Origin: Saccharopolyspora phatthalungensis
GTDB taxonomy: Bacteria; Actinomycetota; Actinomycetes; Mycobacteriales; Pseudonocardiaceae
Assembly: GCF_014203395.1 (NCBI RefSeq)
Contig: NZ_JACHIW010000001.1
Coordinates: 4,695,501 to 4,759,500 of the forward strand
Length of the DNA stretch: 64,000 nucleotides
Direction: 5' to 3'
The position numbers and the translations under genes are program-made. The notes beneath the pieces were generated by a model. The model made no database searches and was not told the DNA's origin. It saw only the letters and a list, made by a program, of their open reading frames with translations. This document shows positions 18,672 to 26,179 of the stretch, one piece after another; within the stretch, counting starts at the first letter, position 1; every line of letters begins with the position of its first letter.

Positions 18672-19934
18672 GTGGACGAGCTGAAATCACCGGGCAAGCC
18701 GTTCGAAATCTCGAAGCAGGCGGTCTGGGAGGCGTATCAGAAGGTGAAGGCCAACGAGGGCGCGCCGGGCGTGGACGGGGTCTCGCTGGAGGACTTTGAG
18801 AAGGATCTGAAGGGCAACCTTTACAAGGTCTGGAACAGGATGTCCTCGGGCAGTTACTTTCCGCCTCCGGTGCGGGCGGTGGAGATACCGAAACCGCATG
18901 GTGGCGAATCGAGAATCTTGGGCGTGCCTACCGTGTCCGATCGGATCGCGCAAACGGTCGTGGCCGGAGTCCTGGAGCAGAAGGTCGAGCCGATCTTCCA
19001 CCCGGACTCCTATGGTTATCGGCCGGGCCGATCGGCCCTGGATGCGGTCGCAACGTGCCGGAGGCGCTGCTGGAAGACCGACTGGGTGATCGATTTGGAC
19101 ATCCGGAAGTTCTTCGACACCGTGCCGTGGCATTTGATCATCAAGGCGGTGGAGGTCAACACCGACCTTCCGTGGGTGGTGCTGTATGTGCGGCGGTGGC
19201 TGGAAGCACCGCTGCGACTGCGCAATGGCGCCTTGCGGCAACGCGACCGTGGAACCCCGCAGGGTTCGGCGGTTTCGCCCGTGCTCGCGAATCTGTTCCT
19301 GCACTACGCGTTCGATGTGTGGATGGCCCGGGAGTTCCCGGACGTCGCCTTCGAGCGGTATGTGGATGACGCGGTGGTGCACTGCGTCAGCGAACGCCAA
19401 GCACGCCGTGTGCTTCAGGCGATCAAGGGGCGTATGGTCGAGGTCGGGTTGGCGTTGCATCCGGACAAGACCAGGATCGTCTACTGCCGGGACGGAAAGA
19501 GGCGTGGCTCGTACGAATACACCTCCTTCACGTTCCTGGGGTTCACGTTCCGGACTCGGGGAGCGCGCAGCAGGGATGGGCGGATGTTCAGCTCGTTCCT
19601 GCCCGCGATCAGCAAGGACGCCCTGAAGAAGATCAGCGGTGAAGTCCGCCGTTGGCGACTGCACCGGCGCACGAACCTGTCTGAAGCGGACCTTGCCCGA
19701 GCGATCAATCCGATCGTGCGAGGTTGGATGAACTATTACGGCGCCTTCTATCGGTCGGCGCTGTATCCCCTCCTGGCGCGTATCAACGCCTACCTGGTGC
19801 GCTGGCTTCGCGAGAAATTCAAACGGTTCCAGGGACGCAAAGCGGCCCGAACGGCGTGGGAGACAGCCGTGGCCAACAGGCCCCGGTTCTTCGCACACTG
19901 GACTTGGGTCACTTGGGCCCCGGAAGTCTGGTGA
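18672..19934 (+). CDS. ltrA: group II intron reverse transcriptase/maturase (intron 1)
   Basis: 420 residues. RT blocks in order: YGYRPGRSALDAV, WVIDLDIRKFFDTV, RGTPQGSAVSPVLANLFLHY, and the catalytic box FERYVDDAVVH, where Val replaces the usual Ala of YADD. The maturase X domain follows (RGWMNYYGAFYRSALYPLL, VRWLREKFKRF) and the protein ends without an HNH endonuclease. GTG 18672 has GGGAGGAG upstream; an earlier GTG at 18630 is less likely. It would splice and mobilise its own intron. Close in sequence to the maturase at 22887. Confidence 0.9.
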   Translation: MDELKSPGKPFEISKQAVWEAYQKVKANEGAPGVDGVSLEDFEKDLKGNLYKVWNRMSSGSYFPPPVRAVEIPKPHGGESRILGVPTVSDRIAQTVVAGVLEQKVEPIFHPDSYGYRPGRSALDAVATCRRRCWKTDWVIDLDIRKFFDTVPWHLIIKAVEVNTDLPWVVLYVRRWLEAPLRLRNGALRQRDRGTPQGSAVSPVLANLFLHYAFDVWMAREFPDVAFERYVDDAVVHCVSERQARRVLQAIKGRMVEVGLALHPDKTRIVYCRDGKRRGSYEYTSFTFLGFTFRTRGARSRDGRMFSSFLPAISKDALKKISGEVRRWRLHRRTNLSEADLARAINPIVRGWMNYYGAFYRSALYPLLARINAYLVRWLREKFKRFQGRKAARTAWETAVANRPRFFAHWTWVTWAPEVW

Positions 19935-19946
19935 CCAAGACAGCAA

Positions 19947-19980
19947 GAGCCGTGTAAATCGAGAGGTTTACGCACGGTTC
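19947..19980 (+). ncRNA. group II intron 1 domain V
   Basis: A 34-nt hairpin from GAGCCGTGTAAAT through a GAGA tetraloop to ACGGTTC, the conserved catalytic domain V, placed just after the maturase stop and before domain VI. Confidence 0.85.
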
Positions 19981-20073
19981 TGTGAGAGCCGGGGGCTGAA
20001 ACGCCCCCGGCTACTCGACCGGGGTAGTGGACACCACGTTGGCAGGATTGGTTCCTGCTGGAAGGATGTCCTC

Positions 20074-20358
20074 ATGCCTCCTCGTAAGCGTCGGTCGTTC
20101 ACGGCCGAGTTCAAGGTCGAGGCTGCGCATCGTGTGATCGATTCCGGCCGCACGATCGCTGAAGTAGCTCGTGAGTTGGGTCTCAACGACGGGTTGCTGA
20201 ATAACTGGGTCAAGGATGAGCGGCGCAGGATCGCCGCGGCCGAGGTCCAGGGCGAGAAACCTTTGGAGGCGGCGGAGCGGGCCGAGTTGCTGCGGTTGCG
20301 CAGACAGGTCGCCGAGTTGGAGAAGGACAACGCGTTCCTGGTAAAAGCCTCGGCGTAC
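20074..20358 (+). pseudogene. IS3 orfA, first part (HTH transposase subunit)
   Basis: 95 codons starting MPPRKRRSFTAEFKVEAAHR with the helix-turn-helix RTIAEVARELGLNDGLLNNW and a leucine-zipper end LLRLRRQVAELEKDN. The coding sequence stops at a codon boundary after KASAY where intron 2 starts, and resumes at 24233 with FAAMQKKPNGSI and a stop. If the intron is spliced, a normal 107-residue OrfA results. An ATG at 20074 follows GGAAGGATG-type leader sequence. Confidence 0.85.
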
Positions 20359-21387
20359 GTGTGTGTCCTGAACGGAAAGGGGCTGCCGGAGTAGGACGGT
20401 AGTTTCCTGATGGTGCTGCACAAGTGATGAGGGTTTCTGGCCCCTCGGAGTCGCCTGGCGGAGGGAGGCTCCAAACCGCCTCCGGCTGCGTTGGCTGAAG
20501 ACCGTCGTGGTGAGCGCAGGAGGAAAAGGCGTCCAGGAGGGCGTCAGGTGGGGATCGGGAAGGCGAACGCGAGTGAACCACTGCTGAAGCGTCGAAATGC
20601 TTGGATGACATCGAAACCGAGGTTTGTACGCACCGAGGGATGAGCCTGGCGGATGCTCCGCTTGCTGGCCAGGTGGTGTCCGGCGTGAAGGTGGCGCGAG
20701 CCCGATCTGCGGGACTTGTGTGGAACAGGAGAAGGCGCACAAGGATTGTCTTGTGTGCCGACGGACCGGTTCGTAGTGTGCGCCGGGCGGCGCAGAGAGC
20801 TTGCTGGTGAAAGTCCAGCCGGACCGGCCCCAAGCGGGGTCCGTAGCCGAAGGCGGGGGTAATGCCTCGCTGGGCGCTGTTGGGAGGTGGATGTGATGGC
20901 CTTGGGCTGTTGGGTCGTGCTGACCAGTGGCGCAGGACAGGGCGCTCACCGTGAGGTGGGGTCTGAAGGGTTTGAGGCGAAACACCGAGCCGTAGCCGAA
21001 TATGGCGAACCGGTCGGCCCGATCCAGGTGATGCCGAGCCTGCACTATGGGGGCGAAGGAAATACTTGGGGCATCTGGACACAACAAGGTGTGTGCGGGC
21101 GGCGCGGTGGGAAAGTTCTCTGCGTTACCCCGGGAGGTCTCGTACGGTCCCGCTCGACGGGGCTGGGTAGCTGGGCGTATAAGCCGCGAGGTGAAATCGC
21201 TGGTGATGCCGTGCGAGAAGTCGGAGTGATCCACGGTACTGAGGAACCAAGGAACAACAGAAACCTTGGGATCGTCGTGGTGGTGCGACGGCGGGCGGTG
21301 ACTCAAAAGGCATCGACCTGGGGAAGGGATCACGGTGGAAATGGCGAGTCGGGGTGTGGTGTCGAGTGAGTAGGTGGCGCCGGACTG

Positions 21388-22704
21388 ATGGTTGCTGAGG
21401 CAATGACCGAGGTGGCGTTGGCTGAGGAGACTCGGAATCACGCAACGGTGGGCCAGGTAGGAAAGAAACGTATGCAGGTGCGGAAGGCGCACTCGCTGAT
21501 CGGTCAGATCCACGATCCACGCAATGTGGTGCGGGCGTGGGAGCGTGTGCGAGCGAACCGAGGTGCGGGTGGTGTGGATCGGGTCAGTATTGACCGGTTC
21601 GACTGCGAGCAGGATCGCTATCTCACGGTATTGCGACAGCGGCTGGCTGATGGGCGTTATCGTCCGCAGCCGGTGCGTCGGGTGGAGATCGATAAGCCAG
21701 GATCGACGGCCAAACGTCCACTGGGGATTCCTACGGTCATGGACCGGGTATGCCAGCAGGCGATACGGCAGGTGCTGGAGCCGATTTTCGAGCCGACGTT
21801 CTCCGAGGTCAGCTTCGGGTTTCGTCCGAAGCGGTCGGCGCACATGGCGATGCGTCGGATCTGGGGACAGTTGCAGGCGGGTGGGAGATGGATCGTTGAC
21901 GCGGACATCGCCGATTTCTTCGGGACGATCTCGCATGACAGGCTCGTATCCCTTGTGGCGGAACGAGTTGCCGACGGTAAAGTGTTGAGTCTGATACGTC
22001 AGATTCTCACGGCCGGAGCGCTGCGGGACGGCGTCTACGAAAGCACGGTCGCGGGCACGCCTCAGGGCGGAGTCATTAGTCCTTTGCTCAGCAATATTTA
22101 TCTGCACGTTTTCGACGAGCGGATGGAGCGGGCTGGATTCCAGGTGACCAGGTATGCCGATGATTGGCTGGCAGTCTGCCGGACTCGGGAGGAAGCGGAG
22201 CGGGCGCTGGCGAGCGCCTGTGCGGTGCTGGAGGAACTGGGTCTGCGGATTCATCCGGAGAAAACCAGAATCGTGCACGTCAGTCAGGGGTTCGAGTTCT
22301 TGGGCTACAAGATCGGCTTGGGCAAGGGTTTGCGCTTCAAACAAGGTGGTATTGGTTTGTATGCGATTCCCCGGCAGCAGTCGATCGACCGGTTCAAGGA
22401 CAAGGTGCGCGCGTTGACACGGCGGCGCATCGCGGTGCCTCTGGAAGAGTTGATCGACATGCTGAACCCGGTGATTCGAGGATGGGGCATGTATTACCGG
22501 CGCGCGAACGTGCGCAGGTTGTTCAATCGACTCAACATGTGGATCGTGCGACGAATCTGGGGATGGCGGTTCAAACGATGGCGAAACGCCGGATGGCGCA
22601 CGCTGCCGGAGAAACGCCTCTACGGTGAATATGGCCTGGTCAACCTGCTGCAACTGATTCCCAGCATGCGCGATTACTACCGCCAGAAGGGCTATACCCA
22701 TTGA
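21388..22704 (+). CDS. ltrA: group II intron reverse transcriptase/maturase (inner intron 3)
   Basis: 438 residues: SFGFRPKRSAHMAM, WIVDADIADFFGTI, GTPQGGVISPLLSNIYLHV, and the canonical catalytic box TRYADDWLAV, then HPEKTRIVH, the thumb, and X-domain helices RGWGMYYRRANVRRLFNRLN ending LIPSMRDYYRQKGYTH. No HNH domain. Sequence and length differ from the other two maturases here. It supports splicing of the inner intron, which may have to leave before the outer intron can fold and splice. Confidence 0.9.
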   Translation: MVAEAMTEVALAEETRNHATVGQVGKKRMQVRKAHSLIGQIHDPRNVVRAWERVRANRGAGGVDRVSIDRFDCEQDRYLTVLRQRLADGRYRPQPVRRVEIDKPGSTAKRPLGIPTVMDRVCQQAIRQVLEPIFEPTFSEVSFGFRPKRSAHMAMRRIWGQLQAGGRWIVDADIADFFGTISHDRLVSLVAERVADGKVLSLIRQILTAGALRDGVYESTVAGTPQGGVISPLLSNIYLHVFDERMERAGFQVTRYADDWLAVCRTREEAERALASACAVLEELGLRIHPEKTRIVHVSQGFEFLGYKIGLGKGLRFKQGGIGLYAIPRQQSIDRFKDKVRALTRRRIAVPLEELIDMLNPVIRGWGMYYRRANVRRLFNRLNMWIVRRIWGWRFKRWRNAGWRTLPEKRLYGEYGLVNLLQLIPSMRDYYRQKGYTH

Positions 22705-22737
22705 GAGCCGCTTGCGGGAAAACTGCACGAGCGGTTC
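22705..22737 (+). ncRNA. group II intron 3 domain V
   Basis: A hairpin from GAGCCGCTTGCG through a GGAAAA loop to CGAGCGGTTC, overlapping the maturase stop region and followed by a GC-rich domain VI hairpin ending at 22790. Confidence 0.8.
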
Positions 22738-22886
22738 GGCAGGGCGGGCGGAGGTAGCGGACCCTGGTCCGCCGCCTCCCCCGACCCGACAGTGAGGAAG
22801 CTTCTGTAACGGGAGTGGAGCGAAGGGGCCGGGTCGTTCGTGGCTTTGTTCATTCGATCAACCGGATGTTCTCCGGGAGGAATGGT

Positions 22887-24146
22887 GTGAACGGGTTGAA
22901 ATCACCGGGTAAGCCGTTCGAGATCTCGAAGTGGCTGGTAGAGGAGGCTTGGGAGAAGGTCAGGGCGAACCGGGGCGCACCGGGTGTGGACGCGGTGGAC
23001 ATCGCGGAGTTCGAGCAGGACCTTCTGGGTAACCTGTATAAGATCTGGAATCGGATGTCCTCGGGCTGCTACTTCCCTCCGCCGGTGCGCATGGTGGAGA
23101 TACCGAAACAGCATGGTGGCGTCCGGGTATTGGGCGTACCGACTGTCGGTGATCGCGTGGCGCAGACCGTGGTAGCGATGGTGCTGGAAAGGAAGGTCGA
23201 GCCGATCTTCCATCCGGACTCCTATGGTTACCGGCCAGGGCGCGGGCCGATCGATGCGGTCGGGGCGTGCCGGGTGCGGTGCTGGAAGTACGACTGGGTG
23301 ATCGATCTCGACATCAAGTCGTTCTTCGATTCGGTGCCGTGGGACCTGATGCTCAAAGCGGTGGACTCGGTGTGCGATCTGCCTTGGGTGCGACTGTATG
23401 TCAAGCGGTGGCTTGCGGCCCCGCTGGAAAACACCGACGGCGTCCTGGTGGAACGCACGAAGGGAACGCCGCAGGGTTCGGCGGTCTCGCCTGTCCTGGC
23501 GAACCTGTTCATGCACTACGCGCTCGATACGTGGCTGGATCGGAACTTCCCGCAGGTCACCTTCGAGCGTTACGCGGATGACGGTGTCGTGCACTGCCAC
23601 AGCCTTGATCAGGCAAGAGCGGTCCTGGCCGCGTTGGAGCAGCGCATGAACGAAGTCGGTCTTGACCTGCACCCCGACAAGACGCGGATCGTGTATTGCA
23701 AGGACGCGAACCGGAAAGGCTCCTTCGAGCATGAAAAGTTCACCTTCCTGGGATATGAGTTCCGCGAACGCACCGTGGATGGCCGCAACGGACTTTTCCG
23801 GAGTTTTTCACCGGCGGTCTCGCTTGCGGCGCTGAAAAGGATGGGGAAAGTGGTGCGCCGCTGGCGCATTCACCGGTGGGTGCGGGGAGACGCCCGAGAG
23901 CTCGCGGACTGGATCAACCCGGTCGTGCGAGGATGGATGCAGTACTACGGGGCCTTCAATAAGTCGGCCCTTCGTCCCCTTCTCAAACGGATCAACGCCT
24001 ACCTGGTCCGCTGGCTGCGAGAGAAATACCGGAAACTGCGGAAGAGCTGGTCAGTGACGCTTCGCGCGTGGTGGAACGGGGTAGAAAGATCGCCTCGCTT
24101 GTTCGCGCATTGGGCGTGGGTGACCGAACCTTCCCGAATCTGGTGA
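22887..24146 (+). CDS. ltrA: group II intron reverse transcriptase/maturase (outer intron 2)
   Basis: 419 residues, plainly a relative of the intron 1 enzyme: KSPGKPFEISK near the start, YGYRPGRGPIDAV, WVIDLDIKSFFDSV, GTPQGSAVSPVLANLFMHY, catalytic FERYADDGVVH, and X-domain RGWMQYYGAFNKSALRPLLK. The canonical YADD is kept. No HNH domain. GTG 22887 is preceded by GGGAGGAA; an upstream GTG at 22815 is open but unsupported. It should act on the outer intron. Confidence 0.9.
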   Translation: MNGLKSPGKPFEISKWLVEEAWEKVRANRGAPGVDAVDIAEFEQDLLGNLYKIWNRMSSGCYFPPPVRMVEIPKQHGGVRVLGVPTVGDRVAQTVVAMVLERKVEPIFHPDSYGYRPGRGPIDAVGACRVRCWKYDWVIDLDIKSFFDSVPWDLMLKAVDSVCDLPWVRLYVKRWLAAPLENTDGVLVERTKGTPQGSAVSPVLANLFMHYALDTWLDRNFPQVTFERYADDGVVHCHSLDQARAVLAALEQRMNEVGLDLHPDKTRIVYCKDANRKGSFEHEKFTFLGYEFRERTVDGRNGLFRSFSPAVSLAALKRMGKVVRRWRIHRWVRGDARELADWINPVVRGWMQYYGAFNKSALRPLLKRINAYLVRWLREKYRKLRKSWSVTLRAWWNGVERSPRLFAHWAWVTEPSRIW

Positions 24147-24158
24147 CCAGAGCGACAA

Positions 24159-24192
24159 GAGCCGTATGACGAGAGATCGTCACGTACGGTTC
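24159..24192 (+). ncRNA. group II intron 2 domain V
   Basis: 34 nt from GAGCCGTATGACGA through a GAGA loop to CGTACGGTTC, nearly the same as intron 1 domain V with compensating stem changes; a domain VI hairpin (CCCGGGGG / CCCCCGGG) follows. Confidence 0.85.
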
Positions 24193-24232
24193 TGTGGGAG
24201 CCCGGGGGTGAAAATCCCCCGGGCCACCCGAC

Positions 24233-24271
24233 TTTGCCGCGATGCAGAAGAAACCCAACGGTTCGATCTGA
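24233..24271 (+). pseudogene. IS3 orfA, second part
   Basis: Thirteen codons including the stop (FAAMQKKPNGSI) completing orfA after intron 2. The TGA at 24269-24271 overlaps the ATG of orfB (24271), the usual IS3 arrangement in which a -1 frameshift can fuse OrfA and OrfB. Confidence 0.75.
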
Positions 24272-24993
24272 TGGCCAAGTACGCCGGCCCCGACACGCTC
24301 GCCGAGACCGGCACCGACACCAACAGCGGTGGAGGCAAGGCCGGGCGGTTCTCGGTGCGTCGCATGGCGCGACTTCTGGGCGTGTCGGCCTCGGGCTACT
24401 ACGCGCATGTCAAACGCGCGGCGGCTACCGTGCTGACACCACGCGCACAGCGCCGGGCGGACCTCGAGGTGAAGATCACCCAGATACACAAGGAGTCCGG
24501 CGGCACCTACGGGTCACCCCGCATCACCGCCGAACTGCGTGCGCGGGGCGAGGTGGTCAGCGAGAAGACCGTCGCCAAGATCATGGCCGGCATCGGGATG
24601 GAGGGCATCAGCCCGCGCACATTCAAGGTGAAAACCACCGTGGCCGACCCGCATGCGTCGTTCCCACCGGACCTCATCGACCGGGAATTCGACCAAGGCC
24701 GCCTGGACGCGGTGTGGCTGACCGATATCACCTACCTGTCCTGCGGTGAGGGCGAGATGTATCTGTGCGCGGTCCGGGACGGTCATTCCCGGAAAGTGCT
24801 CGGCTACAGCATCTCCGAGCACATCGGCTCGGAGATGGTCACCGAGGCCATCGACGCCGCTGTCGCTACCCGAGGCGGCCGGTGTCGTGGCACGATCCTG
24901 CATTCCGACCGTGGCGGGGAGTACACCGGTGGCCTGACCGTGCAGGCGTGTTTCCGGCACGGGCTGCGCCGGTCGATGGGCGCGACCGGGATC
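24271..24993 (+). pseudogene. IS3 orfB, first part (DDE transposase catalytic subunit)
   Basis: 241 codons from MAKYAGPDTLAETG. It includes the HTH_21 region (VRRMARLLGVSASGYYAHVK), YGSPRITAELR, and the first two catalytic acids in VWLTDITYL and LHSDRGGEYT. The frame is cut after RSMGATGI by the Tn554-like insertion; the glutamate of the triad is stranded 3.4 kb away at 28410. OrfB therefore cannot be made as an active enzyme unless the insertion leaves. Confidence 0.85.
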
Positions 24994-24999
24994 TCCCTC

Positions 25000-25013
25000 T
25001 TAACCGGCTAATG
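25000..25013 (+). repeat. left terminal repeat of the Tn554-like element
   Basis: TTAACCGGCTAATG; partner at 28383-28396 in inverse orientation with a single A/T difference. Confidence 0.7.
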
Positions 25014-25048
25014 GTTGTGTTTGTCCAGGTCAGCGACACGCTGCGGTA

Positions 25049-26179
25049 GTGGTACTTGCCGGTTGGCTGCGTTCATGGCTGGTACGTCTGTTCCTTATGG
25101 GTATCGAGGCCGGTCTTCGGCTTGAGGAACGGGACGGTGGCTGGGCGTTGGCCGGGCCGGCCGCGTCGCGGTTCGGGTTGGTGGATGAGTACCTGGCGTA
25201 TTTGGCCGATCGGAACTATTCACCGAAGACCGTGCGTGCCTATGGATACGACGTGTTGGCGTTCTGCCGGTGGCTCGTCGTTGAGGAGCAGCCGTTGCCG
25301 GAGGTGACCACGGAGGTGTTGTTGCGGTTCTTGCGTGCCTGCCGGGAGGCTACGGTTGCGGGCAGGCCGGGGCCGAACGTGGTCACGTTGTCGGGCCGTC
25401 GGATGGATCAGTATGCCCCCACGACGATCAATCGGCGGTTGGCGGCGATCTCGGGTTTGTTCGCGTTCGCCGCGATGCGGGATCCGGACGTGAAAAACCC
25501 AGTCCCCAGAGGCAAGGAGGCCCGCTGGCTGGTAGCGGGTGAGCGCAGCGGGATGCTCGCGCACACCGTCCGTCGGCCGAAAACCCGTTCGTCGCTTCGG
25601 CTCCGGGAGCCTCGTCGTCTGCCCACGGCGCTGTCGCAGTCGGATGCGGCGGAGCTTCTGGCGAGTTTTCATGCGTGGCGGGACCGGGCGATCGCGGGCT
25701 TGATGCTGTATTGCGGGCTGCGTTCCGCCGAGGTGCTGGGCCTGGACGTCGTCGACGCCGATATCGGCGGCCGATGGCTGCGGGTGGTCGGTAAGGGCCA
25801 GCGGGAACGCCGGGTCCCGCTGGATGCCGACGTCGCTTCGGTGATCCAGGTGTATTTGCTGGCCGAGCGGCCCGAATCCGCAAGCGCCCGTCTGTTTCTC
25901 GTGGCCAAGGGGCCGAACCGGGGCCAGCCGTTGACTGCGGCCGGGTTGCGCACGATCTTCCGCTATCACCGTGGGCTTACCGGCGTCGTCGGCGGGCATC
26001 CTCACGCGCTGCGACACACCTTCGGCACCGCCCTGGCCGAAGCGGGGGTCGATCTCGCGGTGATGCAAGCGTTGCTCGGACACGCTCATGTCGACACCAC
26101 CGCCCGTTACATCCATTTGGCTCCGGCGCATGTGAAAGCAGAATTCGATGCCGCTCGCGATCGCATCCGCTCCCAGTGA
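25049..26179 (+). CDS. tnpA: tyrosine recombinase, TnpA-like
   Basis: 376 residues. An N-terminal SAM-like core-binding domain (LADRNYSPKTVRAYGYDVLA) precedes the catalytic domain with the expected pentad: Arg in CGLRSAEVLGL, Lys in GKGQRERRVPL, HALRH, then LGHAHVDTTARYIHL giving His and the nucleophilic Tyr. Length is typical of TnpA. GTG 25049 is the first start; an ATG in frame at 25097 (MGIEAGL) is an alternative. It overlaps the next gene by 32 bp. Confidence 0.88.
   Translation: MVLAGWLRSWLVRLFLMGIEAGLRLEERDGGWALAGPAASRFGLVDEYLAYLADRNYSPKTVRAYGYDVLAFCRWLVVEEQPLPEVTTEVLLRFLRACREATVAGRPGPNVVTLSGRRMDQYAPTTINRRLAAISGLFAFAAMRDPDVKNPVPRGKEARWLVAGERSGMLAHTVRRPKTRSSLRLREPRRLPTALSQSDAAELLASFHAWRDRAIAGLMLYCGLRSAEVLGLDVVDADIGGRWLRVVGKGQRERRVPLDADVASVIQVYLLAERPESASARLFLVAKGPNRGQPLTAAGLRTIFRYHRGLTGVVGGHPHALRHTFGTALAEAGVDLAVMQALLGHAHVDTTARYIHLAPAHVKAEFDAARDRIRSQ

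Larger units (their letters stand above)
18085..20019 (+). mobile_element. group II intron 1 with maturase gene
   Basis: Begins GTGTGTCCTG, fitting the GUGYG 5' consensus, and ends in AC after a domain VI-like hairpin (GCCGGGGG loop CCCCCGGC, 19988-20010). It encodes a reverse transcriptase/maturase without an HNH domain. The first 400 bases are clearly homologous to the start of intron 2 (for example the shared GGAGGGAGGCTCCAAACCGC). Excision would restore a continuous IS3 left terminal repeat, which fixes the boundaries to within a base or two. About 1.94 kb. Confidence 0.85.
20753..22790 (+). mobile_element. group II intron 3, nested inside intron 2
   Basis: A 2.04-kb intron beginning GTGTGCCGACGGACC and ending CCCGAC. 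It carries its own maturase (21388-22704), domain V (22705-22737) and a domain VI-like hairpin before 22790. The flanks rejoin into sequence matching intron 1: ...GGAACAGGAGAAGGCG on the left and GGAGTGGAGCGAAGGGGCCG on the right. Its maturase differs clearly from those of introns 1 and 2, so it is an independent lineage rather than a tandem copy. Exact 5' end uncertain by several bases. Confidence 0.78.
20359..24232 (+). mobile_element. group II intron 2 (outer intron of a twintron)
   Basis: Begins GTGTGTGTCCTGAACG (the first two bases may belong to the exon) and ends ...CCCGAC. Its 5' 380 bases and its 3' maturase plus domains V/VI are homologous to intron 1, but the middle is interrupted by another, unrelated intron at 20753-22790. 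Relative to intron 1 about 90 bases around that site are missing. Excision of the whole 3.87 kb restores the IS3 orfA frame exactly (KASAY then FAAMQKK). Confidence 0.82.

Noticed and set aside
20011..22728. Very long minus-strand open frame of 905 codons across introns 2 and 3
   Set aside because: It is antisense to two reverse-transcriptase genes and structured intron RNA, with low-complexity Arg/Pro/His content.
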